The notes under the pieces are model-generated. The model was not told the origin of the DNA and did not search any database. It saw only the letters and a program-made list of their open reading frames with translations. The position numbers and the translations under genes are program-made. A DNA stretch of 56,653 nt from Acidobacteriota bacterium. GTDB lineage: Bacteria > Acidobacteriota > Terriglobia > UBA7540. Position 1 is the stretch's first letter, and each line of letters opens with the position of its first letter. The stretch lies in the NCBI GenBank assembly GCA_021817045.1, contig JAKAWG010000026.1, positions 1 through 56,653 on the forward strand, written 5' to 3'. Below, in pieces: positions 43,610 through 52,709 of this stretch.

Positions 43610-45952
43610 TCAAAACAGACCAAGTTGCGTATCGCCTCCGGCGAGCCGCGAAGGACGGCGGCGCGCGCCCGATCGGCCCATGGGCAGCCTCCCAAGTGGC
43701 GCGCCGAACAGCAGCAACTGATCGACGACAGGTGGCAAAGCAGGCTGAGGGTGCGTGAGAAATTCTTCTCCCGCCTGCGGCGCCGTCTCAATCGGGCATT
43801 CGACAGAATTGGCCTCACGATGCCCGAAGACATCATATTGTTCCTGAATGCGGCGCCACGCTGTCTCGGCGCTTTCTCCGATTCGCTGCTCGGTGACCAG
43901 TTCGCGGGCCATTGCCATGAGCAGATCATCGTCTTCGAAAGCTGACGAAAGCCCCTCGCTCGAGAATTTTCCCTCCATCGCGAGCGAGATCAGGAGTTTC
44001 CTTCCCATCAGGCGCAAGCAGGACTCCTGGGCTGAGTCGGCATAGGCGAAGTATTTCACGTGAACTTCCTCCGTCTGGCCAATCCGCCATGAGCGGCGGC
44101 TTGCCTGCCGGAGAGTGTAGAGTGAGTAGCCGGTTTGGAAAAAGAAAATATCACGAGCGAAGAGCATGTCAAGGCCCAGGGCGACAAGACGTGGATGGGC
44201 GATGCACACTTCGACGCCCTCGCGTAGTTTCTTCTCATACCACTCTTCGCGGAGTTCCGGTTTGACGTCGCTGGTAAGGATCGCCGCCCGGATGCCCTCT
44301 CGTTGCAAGATGTTCTGCAGCCGGTGGGTCACATCTCGGGTTCGTGTGTACGTAGCAAATACCTGAACCGGGTTGCCACGCCTTTTTTTGATTTCTTCGA
44401 TTAGTCGCCGCTCTTTGGCGTACAAAATATTCTGATCGAGGTCCTCCGGTTCGGCGATCACAAAGCGTTCGCGCTGGTGAGTCTCGGGATCGTATTCGAA
44501 CCCATAGAGTGTACCCAGAGAATGAGGACGGTCTGGATAAAGGAGCAAGGCATTCATGCTGGTACTGATCACTGACGGGTTGCCACGGTATTTTCGTAGC
44601 GCCTCCTTGATCTTGTCCTGGAGTTTCTCGTAGGCCGCCTTCAGCGGCTCATCCATCTCAACACGAACTATCTCCTCCCGGAAGGGAGGCAGGGCGGCAG
44701 CGATATCTTCCAGGGAGAGGAAGGCGGCCATCGGCATCAGGAAATCACCAAAGAGCCGGGGCGAAGCGCCGGGCCGTCGCTTCACGCGCCTGGTGACTCG
44801 CGCCTCCGAGCAGGCATTATCGGCCGGCTCTATCGTGGTGATGGTTTCGAGCAACCCGTAGCTCTCCATAAACGGCCGGATGCCACCGTCATGTTCAAAG
44901 CCGCGATCAATCATCTTCCGAGGATCGAGGCGAAAGAGGATCTCATGAACATCGTCCGCGTAGCCGCCCAGCAGTGTTCCAGTGAGCACAATGATTTTCT
45001 TGGCTGCGCTGGCCAGCGTCCCGAGAGCGTTTCCTTGCGCCGTGTCCGCGCCTTTCAGCTCGTGCACCTCATCAGCGATAGCGAAGTCGAAGAAATTCCT
45101 TAGCCTTCTCCCAATGAAGTCGATGACTGCCGTCCGGCGCACCTTCTTGCCGTCTGCCTGCCAAAGGGCACTGAAGAGCTTTCGCCGCGCGTTCAGATCA
45201 GGCTCTTCGCCATCGTGCTTTGCTCCAATCCATTCGCTCCGGCGTGCCTTCTTGAAGTCCATGGCGAGGAGCCGATCGCCATTTGAATCGTAGACAGGTT
45301 CTCCGGTGGCTGGGTTGATCACGCTTCCCTGATAAGGGCCCGATCGGGCGATCTGGTAAACGTGCCGCCAGTACGGCCCTAGTTTTGCCACCTCCCTGCT
45401 CAAAACAAAGAGTGCCGGTTGCGGGCAGGTCGCGTTCCAGCGCGCCCGGGCGGTTGAATAGTTCTTGCGGAGCCGGAGGTCGGTGAGAGTTGTCTTCAGG
45501 CCTTCCCGCACAACCTCACCGCGACGCAGCTTGACTTCGCGAATACCATTGGATTTAGCTCGATCCCTCAAGCCATCAATGAGGAAGACGCGCAGGCCAG
45601 GGATCGTGCGCAAAGCTTCACGGCACCACTTGGCCGTAATCGTCGGCGGCACTAGCGCGAGCGCCGTAAAGGGTTTGCCCTGCGCGGCGAGGTAGACGCT
45701 TGCCAGGGCAATTAACGTCTTCCCCGTGCCGCATTCAGCCACGACCGCAGCAGCACGAGACTGCGCGAGACGGGCCGCCACACCATGAATCGCCACGCTC
45801 TGTCCGGGAAAGGGCCGGCGAAGAAGTTTAGCGAGCACGGGCGATGGCGGGTCCTCGGGCCTGTACAGGGGAGGAAAGCATTCGAGAATTCGCTGTCCCA
45901 TCTCATTCGCGAACGTGCTGAGGTATTGGGACACGTTGGCAGGTCTTTCCAT
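43610..45952 (-). CDS. SNF2-like DEAD/H helicase of a mobile-element backbone
   Basis: 780 residues from the ATG at 45952 (GAGGAGG upstream); an in-frame TTG at 45994 is the alternative. Motifs seen: Walker A AECGTGKTLIAL, motif II IADEVHELKG, motif III VLTGTLLGG, and motif VI RQASRRSWRIGQ, which is SNF2-like. An insertion of about 200 residues separates Walker A from motif II. Helicases of this type accompany DUF6094 methylases and ParB-like proteins on integrative elements; a DNA-remodelling role in element maintenance or transfer is plausible. The C-terminus is Arg-rich and ends with a GDTQLGLF peptide. Confidence 0.8.
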   Translation of the reverse strand: MERPANVSQYLSTFANEMGQRILECFPPLYRPEDPPSPVLAKLLRRPFPGQSVAIHGVAARLAQSRAAAVVAECGTGKTLIALASVYLAAQGKPFTALALVPPTITAKWCREALRTIPGLRVFLIDGLRDRAKSNGIREVKLRRGEVVREGLKTTLTDLRLRKNYSTARARWNATCPQPALFVLSREVAKLGPYWRHVYQIARSGPYQGSVINPATGEPVYDSNGDRLLAMDFKKARRSEWIGAKHDGEEPDLNARRKLFSALWQADGKKVRRTAVIDFIGRRLRNFFDFAIADEVHELKGADTAQGNALGTLASAAKKIIVLTGTLLGGYADDVHEILFRLDPRKMIDRGFEHDGGIRPFMESYGLLETITTIEPADNACSEARVTRRVKRRPGASPRLFGDFLMPMAAFLSLEDIAAALPPFREEIVRVEMDEPLKAAYEKLQDKIKEALRKYRGNPSVISTSMNALLLYPDRPHSLGTLYGFEYDPETHQRERFVIAEPEDLDQNILYAKERRLIEEIKKRRGNPVQVFATYTRTRDVTHRLQNILQREGIRAAILTSDVKPELREEWYEKKLREGVEVCIAHPRLVALGLDMLFARDIFFFQTGYSLYTLRQASRRSWRIGQTEEVHVKYFAYADSAQESCLRLMGRKLLISLAMEGKFSSEGLSSAFEDDDLLMAMARELVTEQRIGESAETAWRRIQEQYDVFGHREANSVECPIETAPQAGEEFLTHPQPALPPVVDQLLLFGAPLGRLPMGRSGARRRPSRLAGGDTQLGLF

Positions 45953-46008
45953 CGAAGGTGCATCCTCCTCAAGGGATTTGGGATAAGAGCTCAAAACCCT
46001 GCAGGGTT

Positions 46009-46422
46009 CTACCGGGCGTTCGCCACGAGGTGGGCGGCCGCGAGCGTCAGCAGGCGGTCAATGGCAGCTCGCGTCTCGCAGGGTTTACTAAGAGCAGCCA
46101 CACCAAGACTACGCGCGGCCGCGACTATTGCCGGATCGCCGCTGAGCAGCACGAATGGTATGCCGAGCCTTTTGCATTCCCGATGGAGCGTTCTCCAACC
46201 CTCGGCCCAACGGCTGAGATCATTCATGGCCTCGCCCCAGCCAGGTGGAAAGGCTTCATCGGAGAGCTCGGCGTCCATCTGCCCCGCGCTCAGGATGGCC
46301 AGCGCGTCGTCGAGAGTGGCAGCCTCAACGACGTCGACGCCGTCGCACCAGGCAGCTTCCGCCACTTGGAGGCGAAGATAGTTGCGGAGAAATTGATCGC
46401 CTTCAACAATGAGGACGTTCAT
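46009..46422 (-). CDS. Receiver-like protein, degenerate
   Basis: 137 residues. It starts like a response regulator (MNVLIVEGDQFLRNYLR) and ends with the conserved Lys region (GVAALSKPCE). The acidic pair near the N-terminus is reduced to one Asp, and the phospho-acceptor region reads AELSDEAFPPGW, with an insertion after it. It may be a pseudo-receiver signalling by binding rather than phosphorylation. AGAGGA precedes the ATG. It lies 56 nt upstream of the helicase gene. Confidence 0.65.
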   Translation of the reverse strand: MNVLIVEGDQFLRNYLRLQVAEAAWCDGVDVVEAATLDDALAILSAGQMDAELSDEAFPPGWGEAMNDLSRWAEGWRTLHRECKRLGIPFVLLSGDPAIVAAARSLGVAALSKPCETRAAIDRLLTLAAAHLVANAR

Positions 46423-46456
46423 GAGCGGAATCCTCTCTTTGCGGTCCTGTCTCAGC

Positions 46457-46678
46457 CTAAGCACCGGAGTGAGACGTGCCGGTCCTTGCGAGTTCGCCGT
46501 GTTTCCGGCAGTGAGAAGCGGAACAAAATGCGGTTTGAGTTAATTGGATCTTGATCAGCCATTCCGCGCCGCAACTCGGGCAAGTCGCTGAAACGCGGTA
46601 TGACCTGAAGGTAGTGAAGGTATAGATGCTGGTAATTGTGAGGAGCCGTCGGCAGTGCGGACAAACAAAATCTTGCAT
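46457..46678 (-). CDS. Small zinc-ribbon protein
   Basis: 73 residues. A CPHC ... CPSC pair makes one zinc ribbon; a later CSASHCRKHG may complete a second site. The tail is basic. Small zinc ribbons of this sort are common in mobile elements as nucleic-acid-binding accessory proteins. The start is uncertain (ATG 46678 or 46756); the shorter form starts just before the ribbon. Confidence 0.55.
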   Translation of the reverse strand: MQDFVCPHCRRLLTITSIYTFTTFRSYRVSATCPSCGAEWLIKIQLTQTAFCSASHCRKHGELARTGTSHSGA

Positions 46679-46888
46679 GGGTACATTCTTTCGAATCGCT
46701 CCACCTGCCTCCTGCTCCGCCCGAGACGGAGGCTGCGATCGACAGAAATCGTGCAACCCTCCGTTTCAGGAGCGGAGCGTTAGGTGCTGTACGTGTCCTG
46801 CGCCGTGGTCCCGGTGAAATCGGGATTCGGGCGGGGCGGGAGGCACAGAAGCCCAGAGGGGATTGCTCGGCAACGCAACGTAGGATGC

Positions 46889-47590
46889 TTACCTGCACGC
46901 GCCAGAGCAATTGTCGTTTGCGTGGACCTGCGGTGACAGAAAAGTTGGCATGGCCGGCCACTGAACCGGCCCGTTCCTATCGGGGAAGTGAATCAAGCCT
47001 CGCTTGAGACCCAGCGAAATCCAACCCAGAAAATCGTGCTTCGTTCCCGTGATCAAGACCGGGTTACAGGCGATGCCTGCCAGTTTCGTAATGGCTCGAT
47101 GACGCTTCAATTCTCTCGTGAACCAAGCGGCCCAGCCGGGAACGACCGGCAAACCAAAGCGTTCCGAAAGACGAAAGAGAATGAACACCGGGTCGCTGTG
47201 GGCAAGAATTGTGCGCTCGCTTGTCACGCCTCCGCCAAGGCGGGTAGCTGCCATGTCAGCCGAAAGTGCCACCAGATGGCGTACTGGGCGGCGCTGCCCG
47301 GGTACGTTCAGGCTTCCCCGAAAGCATTCCGCCTTCTCGCCTAAACTTAGCTCTGCCGGCCCAAATTCCGGGCCTTCAATCCTAAAGCGTTCATTGCTCA
47401 GAGCGGCCGCCCAGGCGGCGCCGACATCGGACTCTCCGCCCACGACGGAGACCAGATGTGCTTTTCCGTCGCTTCCGTCTTCGTCCATTTCAGCTACAAG
47501 CCGGTCCAAGCGCAACCGGACTCGCACGGCGCTGTCTTTCAGTTCTCGGGTAAATCCGCACCACCCCAACCGCTCATGCGCGTTCTTCAT
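46889..47590 (-). CDS. Hypothetical protein downstream of the DNA methylase
   Basis: 233 residues, no recognised domain. A GGAGG lies 6 nt upstream of the ATG, inside the end of the methylase gene (17-nt overlap), which strongly supports it as a real coupled gene. Visible features are an Arg-rich N-terminal helix, a GGGVTSERTILAHSDPVF middle and a Trp-rich C-terminal half (WISLGLKRGLIHFPDRNG). Likely an accessory protein of the mobile element. Confidence 0.6.
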   Translation of the reverse strand: MKNAHERLGWCGFTRELKDSAVRVRLRLDRLVAEMDEDGSDGKAHLVSVVGGESDVGAAWAAALSNERFRIEGPEFGPAELSLGEKAECFRGSLNVPGQRRPVRHLVALSADMAATRLGGGVTSERTILAHSDPVFILFRLSERFGLPVVPGWAAWFTRELKRHRAITKLAGIACNPVLITGTKHDFLGWISLGLKRGLIHFPDRNGPVQWPAMPTFLSPQVHANDNCSGACR

Positions 47591-48743
47591 CCGGCGCCTC
47601 CTCGATGCGGAATTTCCGCCCGGTCCGCTTGGGAGTTTCGACAGGGACGTTGGCAGTCAGTGCCGGATCGTTGCCTGGCTCGGAACCCTCAGTTGCACCC
47701 GGTGTGTCCGCCGTGAGCACCGCAACCTCGCCATCGGCATAGAGCAAGTTGAGGCAGTGGCTGAAGGACTCACGTTCGTGAATGGTCACGACACCCCGGT
47801 CATCTTCTTCCTGGCTTTCGGAGAGGGTTTTCACGGCCGTCCACCGCGAAATATGTCTCAAATGCCCCTCGCCTAGAATCGAATCCAACGCACCGGCCGC
47901 AGCTAGGAGGGCCACGTGGCCCTGGTGGAGCGGAGAAAGCGGCCGGCCCCGCTCATGGAATTCAGGAGCGAACAGGATGCGCTGCGCCTGCCGGTAAGCG
48001 GGCGATTGGGGAAGACAGTCTTCGATTTCATCGAGCGGCAGACCGTGATGAGCGAGTTGAATGGGTTCAGCTTCAGGCACAGCGTAGACTCGTTGCGGAC
48101 GCTCAGAAAGGGTAGGAAGCGTCTCGAGACTGCGCGCCTTGCGTCCATAGTCGAGACGCAGCGAGGTAATTTCCCGGTCGGATAACCGTTCGCGTTCGCG
48201 CCGGCTCCGGCGCACTCCGAACACAACGATCTGGTGATACTGAACGCTTGCGGGCTCCGTCAGCCGGTAAACCTCCGCGTCTTCGAATTGCCGCGACAGA
48301 ATGTTCCCGCACACGGCAAGCTGGCTGATCGGAATGACGAGAATGAGCACGCCGCCGGGTTTGACCCAGCGGTAGACGTGGCGTAGAAACAGCTCTTCCA
48401 GCCTTTGCCCGGGACCCTCCTCGTGGGCCGCGTCCTGATACGGCGGGTTGATGTAGACAAGGCTGAGCGACTCCACTCGACAGTCCACATCAAAGCAATC
48501 GCCGTAGATCACTTGATCCAGGCGCGTTGCAGCCCGCTCAGCGCGGTATGCATCCAACTCGATCCCGCAACGTTTGCCCGGAGCTCCCTCTGTGATCAAG
48601 GCAAGGGCCTTCCCTTCACCCGCGCAGGGATCGAGCGCGGTGAATTTCGTTGCAGGATAGACTAAATGCCCGCGAATGCGCCGGGCTTCAGCCTCGGGCA
48701 GAGGAAAGAAACCCATTCGCTCCAAGGCGCTTATTCTGGCCAT
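47574..48743 (-). CDS. DUF6094-type DNA methylase of a mobile element
   Basis: 389 residues. A Rossmann-type methyltransferase: FTALDPCAGEGKAL (motif I), YGDCFDV, and INPPYQD (catalytic NPPY). A specific C-terminal extension with ILFAPEFHERGRPLSPLHQGHVALLAAAG is typical of DUF6094 proteins found on integrative elements. It is predicted to methylate adenine in DNA; the site is unknown. CAGGAG precedes the ATG. Unlike PglX in this window, its NPPY motif is canonical. Confidence 0.8.
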   Translation of the reverse strand: MARISALERMGFFPLPEAEARRIRGHLVYPATKFTALDPCAGEGKALALITEGAPGKRCGIELDAYRAERAATRLDQVIYGDCFDVDCRVESLSLVYINPPYQDAAHEEGPGQRLEELFLRHVYRWVKPGGVLILVIPISQLAVCGNILSRQFEDAEVYRLTEPASVQYHQIVVFGVRRSRRERERLSDREITSLRLDYGRKARSLETLPTLSERPQRVYAVPEAEPIQLAHHGLPLDEIEDCLPQSPAYRQAQRILFAPEFHERGRPLSPLHQGHVALLAAAGALDSILGEGHLRHISRWTAVKTLSESQEEDDRGVVTIHERESFSHCLNLLYADGEVAVLTADTPGATEGSEPGNDPALTANVPVETPKRTGRKFRIEEAPDEERA

Positions 48744-48812
48744 GTCGGAGACTCCTGCGAACTCTGAAATGGAATTTGAAGGAAAAAGTGGCAGTGACCG
48801 TGATTCTGCTAA

Positions 48813-49292
48813 TTACTTCTTTTGAGGCAACAGTGAGTCTGCCAGAGAGCCTTCAGCGGCCGCTTTTTCAAGCAGCGTGACGGGGATTTCCGCCGTGGAT
48901 ATATGAAAGCTCGTGTGCTTCACAATGGCCAGAAAGACGATTCCGTCTTCGCTCACAATCATCTGTGGACACTCGATGCGCTTGTAAAGGTGCTCGGAAA
49001 CAGCAAAGTCGTCGGGTGCTAAGGATAAGTCCGCGCTGGCGCCGGGCAAGCGCTCAATCCTCTCCGCGAGCGCGTCGGCTTCACGGCAGTCTTCAGCAAT
49101 CCATGGGCTGAAATACAGGGCATGAAAGTCCCAAAAGTAGGTCTGCAGCAGATCGTTGTCGCTGGCTTTATATTCTTTCAGCCGCGCGATACGGCTTAGG
49201 CCGAGCCGGGCCAGATCAGGCGTAAGATCGATGAGCGCATAATCGCAATCGCTGATCTCATCGGGGCACGTTATTCTGGAAATCAGTTTCAT
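48813..49292 (-). CDS. Hypothetical protein of the mobile-element operon
   Basis: 159 residues, acidic, no recognised domain. The ATG at 49292 overlaps the preceding stop as ATGA and has GAAGGA upstream. The sequence is protein-like (YALIDLTPDLARLGLSRI, DLLQTYFWDFHALYFSPW, and a beta-rich C-terminal half). It belongs to the same operon as the methylase and helicase. Confidence 0.6.
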   Translation of the reverse strand: MKLISRITCPDEISDCDYALIDLTPDLARLGLSRIARLKEYKASDNDLLQTYFWDFHALYFSPWIAEDCREADALAERIERLPGASADLSLAPDDFAVSEHLYKRIECPQMIVSEDGIVFLAIVKHTSFHISTAEIPVTLLEKAAAEGSLADSLLPQKK

Positions 49293-49734
49293 TTCTGGCC
49301 GTCCTTCTTCAGCGCAGCATGGCTTTCGCGCTCGTTCAGTTGTTCGATGGCGCGATCGTAAACTCGCCAGTACGAGCGCGCCTCCGCTAGATCGCTCCCC
49401 CATACCTTACCGCCGCGACTCACCCGCACCGCCGGATACCAGCTCTCACACAGAGCCTCGATATAGGCCCACTCACGCCCATCGGACGCCAGGAGGTGAT
49501 CCTCAATATCACCCGGGCAGGCGCCATTGGAAGCAATAAACGGGACCTCTTTGAGCCCGGTCAGCTCATCGTATGGCCGCCCGGTGCTTCCTCGTCAATC
49601 ATGAGAATTGCGCCCGCAATCTTTTCACCATCTACGCTCAAGGCCTCTGCAGACCCCTCGCTATACCCCAGGGGCTCGAAAACGGCACGGTCGGCCTCGG
49701 CGCAGATCAATGTTGAACGGCATCGGCTTGGCAT
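49289..49734 (-). pseudogene. Hypothetical gene of the mobile-element operon, apparently frameshifted
   Basis: Two overlapping frames together give one coherent protein. Frame A (49734-49561) begins MPSRCRSTLICAEAD, continues through LSVDGEKIAGAILMIDEEAPGG and stops at 49561. Frame B (open 49594-49289) resumes RPYDELTGLKEVPFIASNG and continues to KKDGQK, but has no ATG, GTG or TTG in its first 50 or so codons. A one-base slip around GGGCGGCC (near 49575-49582) would join them. The B stop overlaps the next ATG (ATGA). Either a pseudogene, a sequencing error or a programmed frameshift. Function unrecognised. Confidence 0.5.
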
Positions 49735-50076
49735 GGTGGGGCTCATCGATTTAGGTCTTACTGGTCTCACATTAAGTGATGCAATGGCAGAGGCAAAAAA
49801 ACGGTCGAAAGAAGTTCCAATACTACCCAGGAGGGCGAGCGGGATTTGCGGTTGACCCGACAGGGCAGGAGGGCTAGAGTTTAGGGCGAAGGGGAACCGC
49901 AAAACGGAAATTCCTGATTAAGAACCTGCGATTTCAACACTGAGAACACGGGAGGCACAAGGACTCGATACAAGGAAATGGATATGCCCGGTTTGAAGTG
50001 CCTCTGAGGTGTCTCGACCGATTGCTTTCGATTCCGCAGGTATTGAGGCGTTTTCTCTCCGGAAAGGATGCGACCA
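49735..50076. other. Intergenic, divergent promoter region
   Basis: About 340 nt between the minus-strand mobile-element operon and the plus-strand O-methyltransferase. It should hold promoters for both. No convincing gene, hairpin terminator or repeat was seen. Confidence 0.5.
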
Positions 50077-50736
50077 ATGGTGAAACGATTGGCGGCTGTC
50101 ATATGTGTTCTGCTGGCTATCCCGTTTCTAGCACTTTCCCAGGGGCGCGTGCCGCGCGAATCCTATTCGTCGAGCCCGCCTCTGGCTAAGAACGAAGCGG
50201 AGAGGCGAATCCTCGCGGTACTCGCGGAGATGGTGAAGCTCCACCAGACTTACGAAAGTGTTCCAATGGCCGATGGAAAGGCCCTGTCGCTGCTTGCCGA
50301 GACTGCTGATGCCAAGAGGATCGCGGAGATCGGCACTGGCACGGGATACTCGGGCTTGTGGTTTTGCCTTGCGCTGGAAGGCACGGGCGGTCACTTGACC
50401 ACCTTTGAGATCAATCATGAAAGGGCCATGCTGGCGCGCAAACACTTTCAAGAGGCCGGCGTGGGGAAGCTGGTAACGATCGTCGAAGGAAATGCGCACC
50501 AGACGATCTCGCGGCTGAAAGGGCCTATTGACCTTGCCTTTATTGACACCGGCGAGGCAAGTTATGTCGATTATCTGAACAAACTTCTTCCCCTCGTGCG
50601 GCCTGGCGGCCTGATTCTGGCTCATACTCCGGAGACGCATACGGATTATGTCAAGGCCGTAACCACAAACCCGGACCTCGAAACAATCCTCTACATGCAG
50701 GGCAGGGGACTCGCCGTGACTTTGAAGAAGCGATAG
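50077..50736 (+). CDS. Exported class I SAM-dependent O-methyltransferase-like protein
   Basis: 219 residues. A signal peptide (MVKRLAAVICVLLAIPFLALS) is followed by a Rossmann methyltransferase of the catechol-O-methyltransferase/PCMT-like kind: IAEIGTGTGYSGLW (motif I), TTFEINHERA, and IDLAFIDTGEASYVDYL, HTPETH. Export of a SAM-dependent enzyme is odd because SAM is cytoplasmic; a cleaved or uncleaved anchor is possible. AAAGG precedes the ATG at 50077; an ATG at 50068 is the alternative. Confidence 0.75.
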   Translation: MVKRLAAVICVLLAIPFLALSQGRVPRESYSSSPPLAKNEAERRILAVLAEMVKLHQTYESVPMADGKALSLLAETADAKRIAEIGTGTGYSGLWFCLALEGTGGHLTTFEINHERAMLARKHFQEAGVGKLVTIVEGNAHQTISRLKGPIDLAFIDTGEASYVDYLNKLLPLVRPGGLILAHTPETHTDYVKAVTTNPDLETILYMQGRGLAVTLKKR

Positions 50737-51005
50737 ACGCAGGGTCGGCTTGCACTTCAATCGTCTCCGGTTCTGGCTGCCAGGATGCCGGGAAAGCTCT
50801 GTAAGGTCATGTTGGGTGTCACATCTGGCTCTGCGCTCTACATTGGAACCATCTAGATCCTCCACCTCGCCTATGATGACAGGCGAAGGCACCAGCAAGG
50901 CAATGGAGGGTTACACTGCCTTCCCTGAGAACAAGCCGAAGCACGCGTAAGCAGACGCCGCTCTTTCTTCGGCGTGAACTCACATACACCAGTGCCACCG
51001 CCATC

Positions 51006-52307
51006 GTGGTGGCCAACATGATAGGAACAGGGATTTTCACCACGACGGGCTACCTGGCCGGAGACCTTGGCCGACCATCCCTGGTGCTGGGGATTTGGTT
51101 GGCGGGCGCACTGGTGGCGCTGGCAGGCTGCCTGTGCTATGCGGAATTGGGGATCAACCTTCCGCATTCGGGCGGTGAATACGTTTATCTGCGCGAGGCC
51201 TGGGGACCCATCTGGGGATTTCTGAGTGGCTGGATCTCATTTTTCGCGGGATTTTCCGCCCCCATTGCCGCGGCGGCACTGGCTTTCTCGGAATACCTGA
51301 GTTATTTCTGCGCGCCGTTGTCGGTGAGCGCTTCGACGGGAAGGTCACTGGGTTTCTTCCGTATCCACTGTGGTTACGGCCAATGGCTGGCGATTGCAAT
51401 TGTCGCAGTCTTCGCCGCAATCAACATTCTCGGGATGAGGCTAGCCGCGAAGCTCCAGAATTTCCTCACTTCGCTTAAGCTAGGCGTGCTGCTTACCTTT
51501 GTGGTTTTGGCCTTCAGCGTCGGGAAAGGAAGCTTCGAGCATTTTTCGCAGTCGGCGGCAAGAGTCTCGGCGCACAGCCTGGGGGCGCAATTCGCGGTCT
51601 CATTGATCTTCGTGATGTTTGCATACAGCGGGTGGAATGCTGCCACCTACGTAGCCGAGGAGATGAAGACGCCGGAAAGCACCTTGCCCGCCGCGCTCGT
51701 GAGCGGGACGCTGCTAGTGGCGGTGTTCTACTTTGCGCTAAACGCGGCATTTCTCTATGCCTTGCCGCTTGAAAAGATGAAAGGCGTGGTGCGCGTGGGG
51801 GGCGCGGCGGCAGTGGCCCTGTTTGGCTCCCGAGGAGGTGGCTTGTTCAGCGCCGTCATGGCGGTCGCGCTACTCTCCTGCGTCAGCGCCATGGTGATTG
51901 TCGGCCCCCGCGTTTATTACGCCATGGCGAAAGATGGCTGCTTTTTCCGGACCGCAGCGCGCCTCCATCCTCGCTGGCTGACTCCCGTGCAGGCAATTCT
52001 GTTCCAGTCGGTGGCGGCGGCCGCGATGATTCTAACGGGAACGTTTGAGGGTCTAATTTATTACATTGGATTTGCCCTCACCCTGTTCGCGGCCCTGGCG
52101 ACGGCTGGGATGGTCCGGTTGCGCCACCGTGGCGATTGGAAACTCCTTCCCGCCGTGAGCTGGGGCTACCCGTTGGTTCCTGCTATCTTCATCGTCGCCA
52201 GCATCTGGATGCTTTTCTATACCGCTGCCCTTCGGCCGAGGGAATCGTTTCTGGGATTGCTGACCTTGGTCGCCGGGGGCCTCGCGTACCGGTGGATCCG
52301 CAGATGA
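51006..52307 (+). CDS. APC-family amino acid permease with broken N-terminus
   Basis: 433 residues from a GTG that lies inside TM1; about 11-12 membrane helices. APC motifs: MIGTGIFTTTG in TM1, HSGGEYVYLREAWGPIWGF, and SGWNAATYVAEEMKTPESTLP. The frame is open upstream and encodes RELTYTSATAIV, the usual pre-TM1 segment, but contains no start codon. A start-bearing frame with a plausible cytoplasmic N-terminus (MEGYTAFPENKPKHA, ATG 50903) stops at 50950. A single-base change near 50945 would restore a full-length protein of about 465 residues. Confidence 0.75.
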   Translation: MVANMIGTGIFTTTGYLAGDLGRPSLVLGIWLAGALVALAGCLCYAELGINLPHSGGEYVYLREAWGPIWGFLSGWISFFAGFSAPIAAAALAFSEYLSYFCAPLSVSASTGRSLGFFRIHCGYGQWLAIAIVAVFAAINILGMRLAAKLQNFLTSLKLGVLLTFVVLAFSVGKGSFEHFSQSAARVSAHSLGAQFAVSLIFVMFAYSGWNAATYVAEEMKTPESTLPAALVSGTLLVAVFYFALNAAFLYALPLEKMKGVVRVGGAAAVALFGSRGGGLFSAVMAVALLSCVSAMVIVGPRVYYAMAKDGCFFRTAARLHPRWLTPVQAILFQSVAAAAMILTGTFEGLIYYIGFALTLFAALATAGMVRLRHRGDWKLLPAVSWGYPLVPAIFIVASIWMLFYTAALRPRESFLGLLTLVAGGLAYRWIRR

Positions 52308-52309
52308 AT

Positions 52310-52490
52310 CTTCGATCGCCATGGCCTCCACTACCGCGGCGGCGAGCGCGTTCCGCCACCGCATCACGGAACTGGCAGCGCACCCGATACGCCGGGCGAC
52401 TTCGTTCAGTGGCAATTTATGTTGGAGGACCTTCAGCGCACGCTTGCGTCGGTCCGAGAGCAGTTCGGCCGAACCCTTTGGTCGCATCAT
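52310..52490 (-). pseudogene. N-terminal remnant of an IS630-like transposase
   Basis: The first 50 codons, with GGAGG just before the ATG, encode a helix-turn-helix typical of IS630-type transposase N-termini: DRRKRALKVLQHKLPLNEVARRIGCAASSVMRW. After residue 60 the frame runs antisense into the permease gene with no transposase catalytic domain. A degraded insertion sequence; no flanking inverted repeats were found. Confidence 0.55.
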
Positions 52491-52709
52491 GACCTCCTTC
52501 CGTCAGGAGATCCATCCTTGCATTATTTTATGTGAGGTCAACAGGCGAACTGCGGACGGGAATGCAGGCGAGCGTTACTTGCGTTTCGCACCGAAATCAT
52601 CACCCCTTGCGGGCTCGCGCAGCGGAGAAGCTCCCCGGTCAGACGGAGAATGTTAGGTTTCTTCCGTGCGGATTTGACGCTTGGAGAATTCGTGCTAGGC
52701 TCTGGTTAA

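Noticed and set aside
49496..49855. Plus-strand frame of 119 codons
   Set aside because: Antisense to the frameshifted mobile-element gene; the minus-strand sequence is the more protein-like.
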